From the NCBI GenBank assembly GCA_003133245.1, contig PKWM01000015.1, positions 34,909 through 98,908 of the forward strand: 64,000 nucleotides of DNA, given 5' to 3'. Numbering within the stretch: position 1 is the stretch's first letter; each line of letters starts with the position of its first letter. Position numbers and translations under genes: made by a program. The notes beneath the pieces are model-generated. The model did no database searches. It was not told where the DNA came from and saw only the letters and a program-made list of their open reading frames with translations. Of this stretch, positions 16,518-26,655 are shown in pieces. The DNA is from Rhodoferax sp. (GTDB lineage Bacteria; Pseudomonadota; Gammaproteobacteria; Burkholderiales; Burkholderiaceae_C).

Positions 16518-18374
16518 ATGAAACACCGTACCATTCTTGATTTCCTTCTGTACCAATGGTTGAACGTTGAGTCGCTCAATCAACGCACCCGTTTTGCCGA
16601 TCACAATCGTGAGATCTTCGATGCAGTGCTTGACACCTGCGAGCGCATTGCGCGCGAGAAATATGCACCGTTCAACCGCGTAGTCGATATCCAGGAGCCG
16701 CGCTTTGACGGTGAGCACGTCATCCTGCCGCAAGCTACGCATGAGGCGCATAAAGCCTATGCCGAATCGGGCATGTTGAGTGCGGCGCAAGACTATGAGA
16801 TGGGGGGCATGCAATTGCCTTACACGATTGAGGCAGCGGGGAACTCATTCTTTGCGCTGGCCTCGGTCAGCATCGGTTCCGGCATGTTGACCACCGGCAA
16901 CGCCAACTTGCTGATGGCGTATGGCACGCCCGTGCAAAAGGAAGTTTTTGCCAGGAATGAATTTTCAGGGCGCTTCTCGGGCACCATGTGCCTGTCGGAG
17001 CCGCAAGCAGGTTCAAGCCTGGGTGATATCGCAACCCGTGCCACACCCGACGGTGCGGATTTTCAGAATGATCCGCTCGGGCCGCGCTACCGCCTGCGCG
17101 GCAACAAGATGTGGATTTCAGCCGGCGACCATGAGCTCACCGAGAACATCATTCACCTGGTGCTGGCCAAAATTCCTGGGCCGGACGGCAAGCTGATGGC
17201 AGGCACACGCGGCATTTCACTGTTTATTGTTCCAAAGAAATTGGTGGATACGACTGGCCAACTTACCGGCGAGCGCAATGACGTGGCACTGGCGGGCTTG
17301 AATCACAAATGCGGCTGGCGCGGCACTGTCAACACCTTGCTCAATTTTGGCGAGGGCAAGAATCCGGTGCGCAGCACGAGTGCTGGGCTGGACGGTCATG
17401 GTGCCGGTGCGATTGGCTACCGGGTGGGTCAGCCGGGCGATGGTCTGCGCTGCATGTTTCACATGATGAACGAGGCGCGCATCGGCGTTGGCATTGCGGC
17501 GACCATGCTCGGCTTGGCGGGTTATGAGGCATCGCTTGACTATGCCAAAACCAGGCTGCAGGGGCGCGCTTTAAGTGCTGCCGGCAAAGACCCGGCCATG
17601 GCGCAAGTGCGCATCATTGAGCATGCCGATGTCAAACGCATGTTGTTGGCGCAAAAGTCTTACTGCGAAGGCGCTTTGGCGCTGGAGTTGTATTGCGCCC
17701 GCCTAGTCGATGAGCAACACAGCGGCGCGCCCGAGGCGGCCGATGAAGCCCGTCTGCTGCTTGAAGTGCTGACCCCCATCGCCAAGAGCTGGCCGAGCGA
17801 ATGGTGTCTGGAAGCCAACTCGCTGGCAATCCAGATTCACGGCGGCTACGGCTACACGCGCGACTTCCCGGTCGAGCAATACTGGCGCGACAATCGCTTA
17901 AACATGATCCACGAAGGCGCACATGGCATTCAGGCGCTGGACTTGCTGGCCCGCAAGGTGTTGCTGGAAAACGGGCGTGGCCTGGCGCTGCTGGCGGCGC
18001 GCATCGGGGCGAGCGTCGAGCGGGCCGAAAAAGTGCCTCTTCTGGCAGGGCATGCGACTGACTTGACGCTTGCGTTAGAGCAGTTGATTGCCGCCACTCA
18101 AGCCGCCTGGTCAACCGGCAATCCTGGCGCTGCGCTGGCCAATGCCGTGCCCTATATGCAGGCCTTTGGCCACACCGTGCTGGCCTGGATCTGGCTGGAT
18201 GTGAACTTGGCTGCCTTGAGTGCAGATGCCGACCCATCGAGCGCCATGACCATTGGCCAGATCAGCGCGGCGACCTATTTTTACCATTACGAATTGCCAA
18301 AAATAGGTGCCTGGTTGAAAGTCGTGGCAGATCGTGACCTGACTTGTGCCGCTATGGTGGAAGCGGCGTTTTAG
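16518..18374 (+). CDS. Acyl-CoA dehydrogenase, long form
   Basis: FAD-dependent acyl-CoA dehydrogenase of the approximately 600-residue class with an extra C-terminal domain. FAD and substrate motifs include TMCLSEPQAGSSLGDIATRA and YRLRGNKMWISAGDHE. The C-terminal catalytic region is seen as IQIHGGYGYTRDFPVEQYWRD, after which the additional domain runs to residue 618. It oxidises an acyl-CoA to the enoyl-CoA, passing electrons to ETF; chain-length preference cannot be read from sequence. It is transcribed with the quinone oxidoreductase upstream and ends 21 bases from the convergent ppsR gene. Confidence 0.93.
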   Translation: MKHRTILDFLLYQWLNVESLNQRTRFADHNREIFDAVLDTCERIAREKYAPFNRVVDIQEPRFDGEHVILPQATHEAHKAYAESGMLSAAQDYEMGGMQLPYTIEAAGNSFFALASVSIGSGMLTTGNANLLMAYGTPVQKEVFARNEFSGRFSGTMCLSEPQAGSSLGDIATRATPDGADFQNDPLGPRYRLRGNKMWISAGDHELTENIIHLVLAKIPGPDGKLMAGTRGISLFIVPKKLVDTTGQLTGERNDVALAGLNHKCGWRGTVNTLLNFGEGKNPVRSTSAGLDGHGAGAIGYRVGQPGDGLRCMFHMMNEARIGVGIAATMLGLAGYEASLDYAKTRLQGRALSAAGKDPAMAQVRIIEHADVKRMLLAQKSYCEGALALELYCARLVDEQHSGAPEAADEARLLLEVLTPIAKSWPSEWCLEANSLAIQIHGGYGYTRDFPVEQYWRDNRLNMIHEGAHGIQALDLLARKVLLENGRGLALLAARIGASVERAEKVPLLAGHATDLTLALEQLIAATQAAWSTGNPGAALANAVPYMQAFGHTVLAWIWLDVNLAALSADADPSSAMTIGQISAATYFYHYELPKIGAWLKVVADRDLTCAAMVEAAF

Positions 18375-18395
18375 TCCCTATTCCCAACCACCAAC

Positions 18396-19217
18396 TCAAT
18401 AGTCAAGTTGAGCGGGTTTGATTTCTTGCAGGATGGTGGTGGCAATTTCTTCGATCGACTTGGTCGTGGTCGAGAGCCAGCGGATGCCCGAGCGACGCAT
18501 CATGGCTTCGGCTTGACTGACCTCCATGCGGCAGTTTTCCAATGAAGCGTACTTGGAGTTGGGGCGGCGTTCATTTCTGATTTCACTCAAGCGCTCAGGT
18601 GCAATCGTCAGTCCAAACAGCTTGTTCTGATGCGCTTTGAGCGCAGGCGGTAATTGCTGGCGCTCAAAGTCCTCTGGAATCAACGGGTAGTTGGAAGCTT
18701 TGAGCCCGTATTGCATCGCCAGGTAAAGCGAGGTGGGTGTTTTGCCGCTACGGCTGATACCCACCAGAATGACGTCAGAATGATCCAGATCGCTGTGGGA
18801 TTGGCCGTCGTCATGGGCCAATGAGAAATTAATGGCTTCAATGCGTGACTGGTAGGCCTGACTCTTGCTGGCATCGCTAAAGCGGCCAATGCGGTGGCTG
18901 GATTTGACATTCAGCTCGTTTTCCAGGGGCCGCACGAAAGTACCGAACATGTCAAGCAGCATGCCCTGGCAACTTTCGGTGATAACTTCTAACACCTCCA
19001 TATTCACCAGCGTTGTGAAAACGATGGATTTTTTGCCATCGACACTGCTGGCATGGTTAACCTCGCGTACAGCTTGATGTGCTTTGTCAACCGAGTCAAC
19101 AAAAGGCAGTCGTACACGTCTGAATTTGTTTTCAAATTGGGCCAGAATGGCGTTGCCAAAGGTTTCGGCAGTAATGCCGGTGCCGTCAGAAATAAAAAAT
19201 ACAGTTCGATGGGACAT
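18396..19217 (-). CDS. ppsR: PEP synthetase regulatory protein (bifunctional kinase/pyrophosphorylase)
   Basis: DUF299 family protein that inactivates PEP synthetase by ADP-dependent phosphorylation of an active-site threonine and reactivates it by phosphate-dependent removal. The 273-residue product starts MSHRTVFFISDGTGITAE, the family hallmark, which decides the ATG at 19217 rather than the longer frame to 19277. The P-loop GISRSGKT is at residues 153-160. It is divergent from ppsA, its target, across a 220-base region, the standard arrangement in proteobacteria. Confidence 0.96.
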   Translation of the reverse strand: MSHRTVFFISDGTGITAETFGNAILAQFENKFRRVRLPFVDSVDKAHQAVREVNHASSVDGKKSIVFTTLVNMEVLEVITESCQGMLLDMFGTFVRPLENELNVKSSHRIGRFSDASKSQAYQSRIEAINFSLAHDDGQSHSDLDHSDVILVGISRSGKTPTSLYLAMQYGLKASNYPLIPEDFERQQLPPALKAHQNKLFGLTIAPERLSEIRNERRPNSKYASLENCRMEVSQAEAMMRRSGIRWLSTTTKSIEEIATTILQEIKPAQLDY

Positions 19218-19370
19218 TGTTGGTATGAATGAGATTACTGTTGAGTTTTGTCCAGGCGTGCGCTTTATTACCGCCAATTTCCCAGTCTACAATGCCGATC
19301 ACCAACCCCAAATTCACCATGTACTGCACTGACCGACTAAAACAACGACAAAGTCACGCTGCTGACATAA

Positions 19371-19383
19371 GCATAGCCTATGC
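19371..19383. promoter_or_regulatory. Palindrome GCATAGCCTATGC between ppsR and ppsA
   Basis: A 6-bp inverted repeat around one central base, 55 bases before the ppsA start and in the shared divergent regulatory region. It could be an operator. No regulator is identifiable from sequence. Confidence 0.3.
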
Positions 19384-19437
19384 GCCGCCGCGCGCGGGCT
19401 TATGCCTTGATCCGGTTTTAACTTCTGGAGCTTTCCC

Positions 19438-21831
19438 ATGTCTGCACTTTTCACTCCGACCGCCCTGGTCGTTCCGTTTGAAAACCTGAGAATGACCGAC
19501 GTCGAGTCGGTTGGCGGCAAAAATGCCAGTCTCGGCGAGATGATTTCAAATCTACCTTCGGGCGTTAAGGTACCCGGCGGTTTTGCGACAACGGCGCATG
19601 CCTTTCGAGAATTTCTTGGCCACGGTGGTTTGGCAGACAAGATCAAGGCTCGCCTCAGCAACCTTGATACCGAGGACGTGCGAGCGCTGGCGCAGGTGGG
19701 CGCTGAGATTCGTGCCATGGTCGAGGCGCAACCCTTCCCGGCCGATCTTGAGCAGGCCATTCGTGCATCCTTTGCCAGCCTGAGTGCAGGCAAGGGCGAT
19801 GTTTCGTTTGCGGTGCGCTCTTCGGCTACTGCCGAAGATTTGCCCGATGCGTCATTCGCCGGTCAGCAGGAAACTTTTTTGAATGTGATCGGCATTGACG
19901 AGATTCTTTTAAAAATCAAGGAAGTCTTTGCCTCCTTGTACAACGACCGCGCCATCAGCTACCGGGTGCACAAAGGCTTTGCCCATGAGCAAGTGGCCTT
20001 GAGTGCCGGCATTCAACGCATGGTGCGTTCCGACCTGGGGGCGGCCGGCGTCATGTTTACCATCGATACCGAGTCGGGATTTCAAGACGTGGTGTTCATT
20101 ACTTCCAGCTACGGACTCGGTGAGACGGTGGTGCAGGGTGCCGTCAATCCGGACGAGTTTTATGTGCACAAGCCCATGCTCAGGGCTGGCAAACGCGCCG
20201 TGATTCGCCGCAGTCTGGGCTCCAAATTGATTCAGATGCAATTCACCACGGCAGCCGAAAAAACCCAAAGTGGCAAACTGGTTAAAACCACGGAGGTTCC
20301 GACCGAACTGCGCAACCGCTATTCGCTCACCGATGCCGAAGTGGAAAAGCTGGCGGCTTATGCGCTGGTGATTGAGCAGCACTATGGCTGTGTGATGGAT
20401 ATCGAATGGGGAAAAGACGGGCTCGATGGCGAGCTCTATATCCTGCAGGCGCGCCCGGAGACGGTCAAGAGCCAGGCTGTCGGCAAGGCCGAGTACCGGT
20501 ACAAACTCAAGGGCAAAAGCGCCGTGATTGTCGATGGCCGAGCGATTGGCCAGAAGATTGGTACGGGTCGGGTGCGCGTTGTGCATAACATTAGCGAGAT
20601 GGACACAGTGCTGGTCGGCGATGTGCTGGTGACAGATATGACAGACCCCAATTGGGAACCGGTCATGAAGCGCGCTTCTGCGATCGTGACCAACCGGGGC
20701 GGGCGTACTTGTCACGCCGCCATCATCGCGCGCGAGCTCGGTATTCCGGCAGTGGTCGGCTGTGGCCATGCAACCGAAGTCCTCAAGGATGGCATGCTGG
20801 TCACGGTCAGTTGCGCCGAGGGTGACACCGGTTTTGTTTATGACGGTCTGCTGGAAACCGAAATTACCGAGGTTGAACGCGGTGCCATGCCCGAAATTCC
20901 GGTCAAGATCACGATGAACATAGGCAACCCGCAACTGGCTTTTGATTTTTGTCAGTTGCCCAATGCCGGCGTCGGTCTGGCGCGTCTTGAATTCATCATC
21001 AACAACAATATCGGCGTCCATCCGAAAGCCATTCTGGACTACCCCAATATCGATCCCGATCTCAAAATAGCGGTCGAATCGGCGGCCCGCGGCCATGCTT
21101 CACCGCGTGCCTTTTACGTCGATAAAGTGGCTGAGGGGGTCGCAATGATTGCTGCTGCTTTCTGGCCCAAACCGGTAATTGTTCGCTTGTCTGACTTCAA
21201 GAGTAATGAGTACCGCAAGCTGATGGGCGGCAGCCGCTATGAGCCGGAGGAAGAAAACCCGATGCTGGGTTTTCGTGGTGCGGCGCGCTACGTCAGTGCC
21301 GATTTTGGCGAGGCCTTTGCCATGGAGTGTGAGGCAATGTGCCGGGTGCGACAAGAAATGGGACTCACCAATGTCGAGTTAATGGTGCCGTTTGTGCGAA
21401 CCCTCGGACAGGCCAAAAAAGTGACGGACTTGTTGGCCGCACAGGGTCTCAAGCGCGGTGAAAACGGCCTCAAAATAATCATGATGTGCGAGGTGCCGAG
21501 TAACGCCATTCTGGCCGAAGAATTTTTGGCGTATTTTGACGGCTTCTCAATCGGCTCCAACGATCTGACCCAACTCACGCTCGGGCTCGACCGGGATTCG
21601 GGGCTGGAATTGTTGGCGGCTGATTTTGATGAACGCGACCCGGCCGTCCAAGCCCTGATCAAACTCGCCATCGATGCATGCCGTGCCCAGGGCAAGTACG
21701 TTGGTATTTGTGGCCAAGGGCCCAGCGATCATCCTGATTTTGCCCGCTGGTTGGTGGATCAAGGCATTGAATCGATGTCACTCAACCCGGACTCGGTGAT
21801 CGCGACGTGGCGCCAACTCGCCAGTCAGTAG
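19438..21831 (+). CDS. ppsA: Phosphoenolpyruvate synthase
   Basis: Makes PEP from pyruvate and ATP (AMP and phosphate released), the entry to gluconeogenesis. The 797-residue product has the N-terminal ATP-grasp domain ([10 protein letters not shown] near the start, [20 protein letters not shown]), a central phosphohistidine domain with H426 in [15 protein letters not shown], and a C-terminal TIM-barrel PEP/pyruvate domain with [17 protein letters not shown] and C758 in [16 protein letters not shown] site lies seven bases before the ATG. It is regulated at protein level by the divergent ppsR product. Confidence 0.97.
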   Translation: MSALFTPTALVVPFENLRMTDVESVGGKNASLGEMISNLPSGVKVPGGFATTAHAFREFLGHGGLADKIKARLSNLDTEDVRALAQVGAEIRAMVEAQPFPADLEQAIRASFASLSAGKGDVSFAVRSSATAEDLPDASFAGQQETFLNVIGIDEILLKIKEVFASLYNDRAISYRVHKGFAHEQVALSAGIQRMVRSDLGAAGVMFTIDTESGFQDVVFITSSYGLGETVVQGAVNPDEFYVHKPMLRAGKRAVIRRSLGSKLIQMQFTTAAEKTQSGKLVKTTEVPTELRNRYSLTDAEVEKLAAYALVIEQHYGCVMDIEWGKDGLDGELYILQARPETVKSQAVGKAEYRYKLKGKSAVIVDGRAIGQKIGTGRVRVVHNISEMDTVLVGDVLVTDMTDPNWEPVMKRASAIVTNRGGRTCHAAIIARELGIPAVVGCGHATEVLKDGMLVTVSCAEGDTGFVYDGLLETEITEVERGAMPEIPVKITMNIGNPQLAFDFCQLPNAGVGLARLEFIINNNIGVHPKAILDYPNIDPDLKIAVESAARGHASPRAFYVDKVAEGVAMIAAAFWPKPVIVRLSDFKSNEYRKLMGGSRYEPEEENPMLGFRGAARYVSADFGEAFAMECEAMCRVRQEMGLTNVELMVPFVRTLGQAKKVTDLLAAQGLKRGENGLKIIMMCEVPSNAILAEEFLAYFDGFSIGSNDLTQLTLGLDRDSGLELLAADFDERDPAVQALIKLAIDACRAQGKYVGICGQGPSDHPDFARWLVDQGIESMSLNPDSVIATWRQLASQ

Positions 21832-21878
21832 CCAACGTCAGGGGCGTCTGGCAACGCCAGGTGTCGTGATGTAGCGAA

Positions 21879-24218
21879 ATGGCTAATCCAACGCTGGCAC
21901 CGTCTGCACTCCAACCGCCTGCTGGCGGTCTTGGTTTGCATGGCTGGCTACTGGCGATCTGGTTTGCAGCGTCATTCGGCGTTGTTTTTTTTGCTCGCGA
22001 TTTGCAGATGATCGTTGCCGGTTGGCCTTTGGACTACTGGTTTGCAGCCCAGGGTAGCGTTTTCATTTTTATTGCGATCGTCGCCGTTTTCGCCTGGGTT
22101 GCCAATCGGCGCGACGGCCCAAGCGCCGCTCAGGATTTGGTTTATACGGCTTACAAGCTCCGTCTGCATCGTAAATTTGCCACTTATGTTGCCTGCCTGC
22201 TGCTCTTTTTGCTGATACTGGCACTGGCAGAGCGATTTGGGCTAAAAAAGACCTGGATTGGTGCTATTTTTCTGCTTGCCACGCTCGCTATGTATGCCGT
22301 CATCGGCATCTATGGTCGTACTTCAGATGCCGACGAGTACTACGTTGCCGGGCGCAGCATTCCGGCGTTTTACAACGGAATGGCAGTGGCGGCCGACTGG
22401 ATGAGTGCGGCCTCGTTTATCAGTATGGCGGGTGGGCTTTATCTACAGGGTTTTGCCGGCACACCGACGCAGCCTGGAGGGCTGGTTTACGTGCTGGGTT
22501 GGACGGGTGGATTCTGTCTGGTTGCGCTGCTGGTGGCGCCCTATTTGAGGCGGCTCGAGCTTTATACCATTCCCGATTATTTCGGCGTTCGCTTTGGTGG
22601 TCGCTGGCCACGTATCATTGCCGCGTTGGCTGCGGTACTGTGCTCCTTTACTTATGTTGTGGCACAGATATATGGCGTCGGCTTGATTACTTCACGCCTG
22701 ACCGGTGTCCAGTTTGAAATCGGCATTCTGCTCGGACTGGGGGGTGTTCTGGTGTGTTCGTTTTTGGGCGGCATGCGGGCGGTGACCTGGACTCAGGTGA
22801 CCCAATATGTCGTTTTGATCCTGGCGTTTCTGATTCCCGTTTCGTGGCTGGCATACAAACAGCTTGGCAATCCGTTAGCGCCTTTCGTTTACGGCCAGCA
22901 ATTGCAAAAAATAACTGAATTGGAACGCCAACTTATTGATTCACCCGCCGAATTGCAAGTGATCCACGAATACGCCAGAAGAGCTGAGGGCTTTGCGCTC
23001 AAGCTGCAAAACGTCGAAGCATCGTTGGCAAGCGAACGCAAGATACTCAAAGATCGGATTCGCTTTTTGAATGAACGCCAGGCCGATGAATCCATCATCA
23101 TTTCGGCAAGACGTGAACTGGCCAACTTGCCCAGGGATCCCGCTATTGCACGCGAGCGCTGGACGCAAGCGATGCAGGATAACCTGGAGCGATCCAAGCC
23201 TTTGGCCGGCATGCCTGAGCACGCCAAGCCTTTTGCTGGTGATCCTAAAGGCAACGCGACGGAACGTCAGGCGTTTGAAGTTTCCCGGCGTAACTTTCTG
23301 GCCTTGATGTTTTGCCTGATGGTGGGGACAGCCGGGCTGCCCCATTTATTGACTCGTTTTTACACTACTCGCTCGGTCGCCGAGGCGCGCACCTCGGTGG
23401 CCTGGTCACTGTTTTTTATTGCGCTTTTGTACTTGTCAGCACCGGCTTTGGCGGTGTTGGTGAAATTTGAAGTGATGAGTCAATTGGTGGGTCAAAATTT
23501 CGATTCTTTACCAGGCTGGATCGCCCAATGGGCCAAGGTCGATCCAACACTGGTTTCGGTCACCGATATCAATGGTGACCATATTCTCCAGTTTGCCGAA
23601 CTCAATCTGGGTGCGGACATTGTGATGTTGGCTACGCCCGAAATTGGCGGCTTGCCCTACGTTGTGTCAGGTTTGGTGGCAGCGGGCGGACTCGCTGCTG
23701 CTCTCTCCACGGCGGACGGCCTTTTGTTGACCATCGGCAGTGCGCTGGCGCATGATTTGTTTCCCCCAAAAGACGGCGACCCGACCAGCGCAGTGCACAG
23801 GGTGATGTTGTCAAAGTTCGCTCTTTTGCTGGTGGCTCTGGTGGCCGCTTACGTGGCGGCGCAGCGACCCGCTGACATCTTGTACTTGGTGTCAGCTTCG
23901 TTTTCACTGGCTGGAGCGGCTTTTGTGCCAGCCATGGTGCTCGGAATATTCTGGCCCAGAACGACACGCCCAGCCGCTGTTGGCGGCATGGTCACGGGTC
24001 TGGGCTTGACGGTTTACTACATGGTTGTGAACGCGGCACCGCTTCGAGTCGCTTTGGGTTTAAGTGGCAGTGGCTTGTGGTTTGGGATTCAGCCAGTTTC
24101 GGCCGGCGTATTTGGTGTTTTTGCTGGTACTGTCGTCACTCTCCTGATAAGCCTGTTGACCCGCTCTGAGCCGATGTCTCCTGATCGGCTCATCTGCGGA
24201 ACCAGCAATCACCTATAA
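21879..24218 (+). CDS. Sodium:solute symporter, VC_2705 subfamily
   Basis: A large (779-residue) SSS-family secondary transporter. N-terminal helices are followed by the family core (YYVAGRSIPAFYNGMAVAADW, GGLVYVLGWTGGF). A charged, helical insertion runs from about residue 338 to 465, and an EF-hand-like loop (DINGDHILQFAE, residues 563-574) lies between later helices. Both features are hallmarks of the VC_2705 subfamily. Related proteins carry acetate or other monocarboxylates; the substrate is inferred only. It begins 47 bases after ppsA, so the symporter may supply a carbon source whose use needs PEP synthase. Confidence 0.88.
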   Translation: MANPTLAPSALQPPAGGLGLHGWLLAIWFAASFGVVFFARDLQMIVAGWPLDYWFAAQGSVFIFIAIVAVFAWVANRRDGPSAAQDLVYTAYKLRLHRKFATYVACLLLFLLILALAERFGLKKTWIGAIFLLATLAMYAVIGIYGRTSDADEYYVAGRSIPAFYNGMAVAADWMSAASFISMAGGLYLQGFAGTPTQPGGLVYVLGWTGGFCLVALLVAPYLRRLELYTIPDYFGVRFGGRWPRIIAALAAVLCSFTYVVAQIYGVGLITSRLTGVQFEIGILLGLGGVLVCSFLGGMRAVTWTQVTQYVVLILAFLIPVSWLAYKQLGNPLAPFVYGQQLQKITELERQLIDSPAELQVIHEYARRAEGFALKLQNVEASLASERKILKDRIRFLNERQADESIIISARRELANLPRDPAIARERWTQAMQDNLERSKPLAGMPEHAKPFAGDPKGNATERQAFEVSRRNFLALMFCLMVGTAGLPHLLTRFYTTRSVAEARTSVAWSLFFIALLYLSAPALAVLVKFEVMSQLVGQNFDSLPGWIAQWAKVDPTLVSVTDINGDHILQFAELNLGADIVMLATPEIGGLPYVVSGLVAAGGLAAALSTADGLLLTIGSALAHDLFPPKDGDPTSAVHRVMLSKFALLLVALVAAYVAAQRPADILYLVSASFSLAGAAFVPAMVLGIFWPRTTRPAAVGGMVTGLGLTVYYMVVNAAPLRVALGLSGSGLWFGIQPVSAGVFGVFAGTVVTLLISLLTRSEPMSPDRLICGTSNHL

Positions 24219-24219
24219 T
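24214..24219 (+). promoter_or_regulatory. Possible -10 box (TATAAT) for the rpsF operon
   Basis: A perfect TATAAT overlaps the stop codon of the symporter gene, 83 bases before rpsF. No convincing -35 hexamer is seen at the expected distance, so this is tentative. Confidence 0.35.
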
Positions 24220-24301
24220 CACCGGCTTGCCTTATCACACCTCTATGAGACGCTGAGGGTGATTTTTCTGCCCAAACCCGGGCTATCCACAAGGAGTATC
24301 A

Positions 24302-24667
24302 ATGCGTCATTATGAAATCATACTTATGATCCATCCGGATCAGAGCGAACAGGTTCCGGCGATGCTGGAACGCTACAAGGGCATGGTTACCGCTGGTGGC
24401 GGTAAAGTGCACCGGGTTGAGGACTGGGGCCGACGCCAATTGGTTTATATGATCAACAAGCTTTCCAAAGCCCATTATTTGTGCGTCAACGTTGAAGCCA
24501 GCCAGGCGGTGATGGCAGATCTTGAGCATGCCTTCAAGTTCAACGATGCAGTGTTGCGCCATCTGACGGTTTTGAAGAATAAGGCTGACACGGATCCTTC
24601 TTCGATGATGAAAACTGTCGAACGTGAAGATGCCCGCAAGGTCCAGCAGCCTGAGTACCAGGCCTGA
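24302..24667 (+). CDS. rpsF: 30S ribosomal protein S6
   Basis: Small-subunit platform protein that pairs with S18 in 16S rRNA binding. The 121-residue sequence opens [21 protein letters not shown] and contains [16 protein letters not shown], both diagnostic. A strong ribosome site (AAGGAG) precedes the ATG. It is first in the rpsF-priB-rpsR-rplI operon, the classic proteobacterial order. Confidence 0.97.
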   Translation: MRHYEIILMIHPDQSEQVPAMLERYKGMVTAGGGKVHRVEDWGRRQLVYMINKLSKAHYLCVNVEASQAVMADLEHAFKFNDAVLRHLTVLKNKADTDPSSMMKTVEREDARKVQQPEYQA

Positions 24668-24702
24668 GGCTTGGTGTAACGGCATTTTTGTCAACGAGGA
24701 GT

Positions 24703-25011
24703 GTGGAACACGTTGCTAACCACCTTGTTTTGACGGCTTGTATCGCACAGATTGATGCTCTGCGTTACACACCAGCCGGATTGCCCGCACTCAATTTGCG
24801 TCTCGAACATGAGTCAGACCTTGAAGAAGCAGGCCAAACAAGACAGGTCAAGGCAAGCATCAAAGCACTGGCTTTGGGTACATTGGCGGAGCGGCTTGCT
24901 CAGCAAGCCATTGGCAGTGACTCAATCTTCAGTGGTTTTTTGATGACACCTCGCAATGGCAAACAGCTTGTGTTTCACATTCAAGAATTTCAAAGATTAA
25001 CTAATTCGTAA
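24703..25011 (+). CDS. priB: Primosomal replication protein N (PriB)
   Basis: Single-stranded DNA-binding OB-fold protein that helps PriA restart stalled replication forks. The roughly 100-residue product shows the PriB pattern: NHLVLTACIAQIDALRY, then TPAGLPALNLRLEHES. Its position between rpsF and rpsR is diagnostic. No ATG fits. The GTG at 24703 is chosen, with a GAGGA just upstream at short spacing; TTG codons at 24688 and 24730 are alternatives, so the N-terminus is uncertain by a few residues. Confidence 0.9.
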   Translation: MEHVANHLVLTACIAQIDALRYTPAGLPALNLRLEHESDLEEAGQTRQVKASIKALALGTLAERLAQQAIGSDSIFSGFLMTPRNGKQLVFHIQEFQRLTNS

Positions 25012-25029
25012 AAATTTAAGGAGTCCATC

Positions 25030-25314
25030 ATGGCCGGACCAAAACGTTTCAATAACAAAGACAAGCGCCCCAAACGCCCCGCTCAGAACCTGCTGTTCAA
25101 GCGCAAGCGCTTTTGCCGCTTTACAGTGACGGGTGTCGAAGAGATCGACTACAAAGACATCGATACGCTGCGCGATTTCATTGCCGAGAACGGCAAGATC
25201 ATCCCGGCGCGGCTGACTGGCACGCGTGCCATATTCCAGCGCCAGCTCAACACTGCGATCAAGCGCGCACGGTTTCTCGCAATGTTGCCCTATAGCGACC
25301 AGCACAAGATCTAA
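25030..25314 (+). CDS. rpsR: 30S ribosomal protein S18
   Basis: Small basic ribosomal protein, 94 residues, binding next to S6. The conserved core is [20 protein letters not shown] and the C-terminal [20 protein letters not shown] lies before the ATG. Third gene of the operon. Confidence 0.97.
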   Translation: MAGPKRFNNKDKRPKRPAQNLLFKRKRFCRFTVTGVEEIDYKDIDTLRDFIAENGKIIPARLTGTRAIFQRQLNTAIKRARFLAMLPYSDQHKI

Positions 25315-25325
25315 GGACTATGACT

Positions 25326-25778
25326 ATGCAAATTATTCTGCTCGAAAAGGTCGTCAACCTTGGCAATCTTGGTGAAGTCGTGCGAGTCAAAGACGGTTAT
25401 GCCCGCAACTTCCTGATTCCCGCAGGCCACGCTCGCCGCGCTACGGCAGCGGCAAAACTTGAATTTGAAGTGCGTCGCGCCGAACTCGAGAAAGCCGCCG
25501 CTGCCAAGCTGGCCGAATCGCAAACCGTGGCTGAAAAGCTCGCCGGAATGATCATCAAACTGACGCAAAAGGCTGGTGTCGATGGCCGTCTGTTTGGTTC
25601 TGTGACCAATGCTGACATTGCTGAAGAATTGTGCAAGAACGGCTTTAAGGTCGTCAAGGCGCAAATTCGCATGCCCAACGGCCCGGTCAAGGTAGTGGGT
25701 GATAGCACCGTTGGCGTTGCATTGCACACTGACGTGCTGGTCGATATCACGGTCTCGGTGTACGGCGAAACTGCCTAA
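25326..25778 (+). CDS. rplI: 50S ribosomal protein L9
   Basis: Large-subunit protein with two globular domains joined by a long helix. The product begins [19 protein letters not shown], contains [17 protein letters not shown], and is 150 residues, the standard length. The ATG at 25326 is preferred over one at 25320 because L9 starts with MQ(V/I)ILLE and because AAGGA then has good spacing. It is the last gene before a strong terminator. Confidence 0.97.
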   Translation: MQIILLEKVVNLGNLGEVVRVKDGYARNFLIPAGHARRATAAAKLEFEVRRAELEKAAAAKLAESQTVAEKLAGMIIKLTQKAGVDGRLFGSVTNADIAEELCKNGFKVVKAQIRMPNGPVKVVGDSTVGVALHTDVLVDITVSVYGETA

Positions 25779-25820
25779 GCAGGCTTGACTCCGCCTTGAT
25801 GCGGGAGTTGAATTTCAAAC

Positions 25821-25858
25821 GAAGGGCGATGAATTTTTTTCATCGCCCTTCATTTTAT
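25821..25858. terminator. Rho-independent terminator of the rpsF-rplI operon
   Basis: Stem GAAGGGCGATGAA with TTCATCGCCCTTC, a short T-rich loop and a T-rich tail (ATTTTAT). It is 42 bases after rplI and also faces the convergent cytochrome gene, so it may work in both directions. Confidence 0.88.
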
Positions 25859-25955
25859 CTTGTGGGACAGACCGCAGTAGTGTGTCATCGGCTCCGGCCG
25901 ATGCCAGGCGCAGCGAACCAGCCCTGTCACCAACTAATTGTCGGATGTTTACCCT

Positions 25956-26261
25956 TTACTTCAAGGACAATATCCAGTCCACCAGTTTCCTGGCTTCAGC
26001 TTCGTTAACCTGCGTATTGGCTGGCATTCGTGTTGTACCCCAAACGCCAGAGCCACCTTTCATGACTTTGATCACTAGTTGGGCGCTTGCGTCTTTTTGA
26101 CCGGCATACTTCCTGGCAACGTCTTTGAAGGCTGGGCCGAGCACTTTTTTATCAACGGTATGGCAAGCCATGCAATTTTTGGAATTAGCAAGCGCTTGAT
26201 CGGCCATAGCAGGAGTGGCTAGAGCGATTGTGGTCGCCAATGAAAAAAGAATGCGGTTCAT
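25956..26261 (-). CDS. Class I cytochrome c (c551/c552 type)
   Basis: Small periplasmic monohaem electron carrier of 101 residues. A signal peptide ends at residue 20 (ATPAMA). The haem-binding motif C30-M-A-C33-H34 follows, with the distal ligand M79 in TTRMPANT. The length and the GSGVWG segment fit the c551/c552 group, which donate electrons to terminal oxidases or nitrite reductase. It is convergent with the ribosomal operon across the terminator. Confidence 0.93.
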   Translation of the reverse strand: MNRILFSLATTIALATPAMADQALANSKNCMACHTVDKKVLGPAFKDVARKYAGQKDASAQLVIKVMKGGSGVWGTTRMPANTQVNEAEARKLVDWILSLK

Positions 26262-26366
26262 CGGTGTCTCATCCGGGGGTTGGTTTACAGTTGACTCGTA
26301 TCATTGTATTGATAGCTTCAAACCACTGTGCCGCGAACTCTTTTTTGCAAATAGCAGGAGATTAAC

Positions 26367-26612
26367 ATGTACTTATTGGGACTTGGACTGGTTTTACTGG
26401 TTATGAAATACCTTGCCGTTGGCCCCGTTGCCACGTGGAGTTGGTGGCTGGTATTGTTACCCTTTGGTTTGGCGGTGCTGTGGTGGGCCTGGGCGGACAA
26501 GTCCGGCTACACCAAAAGAAAAGCAATGGAGCGCGAGGACCAACGCCGCCAGGATCGCATCGATAAAAACCGCGAAGCACTGGGAAACCTGCCCAACAAG
26601 AAGCAGCGTTAA
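26367..26612 (+). CDS. Small Trp-rich membrane protein (TIGR04438-like)
   Basis: An 81-residue protein with two hydrophobic helices (residues 2-16 and 22-43) carrying a tryptophan cluster (ATWSWWLVLLPFGLAVLWWAW), then a charged tail (residues 44-81). It belongs to a family seen almost only in Burkholderiales, with no known function. A ribosome site (AGGAG) precedes the ATG. Confidence 0.85.
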   Translation: MYLLGLGLVLLVMKYLAVGPVATWSWWLVLLPFGLAVLWWAWADKSGYTKRKAMEREDQRRQDRIDKNREALGNLPNKKQR

Positions 26613-26655
26613 TAAAAAACGCCATCCAGCAGCGGTTATTTGATTGGAGACTTAC

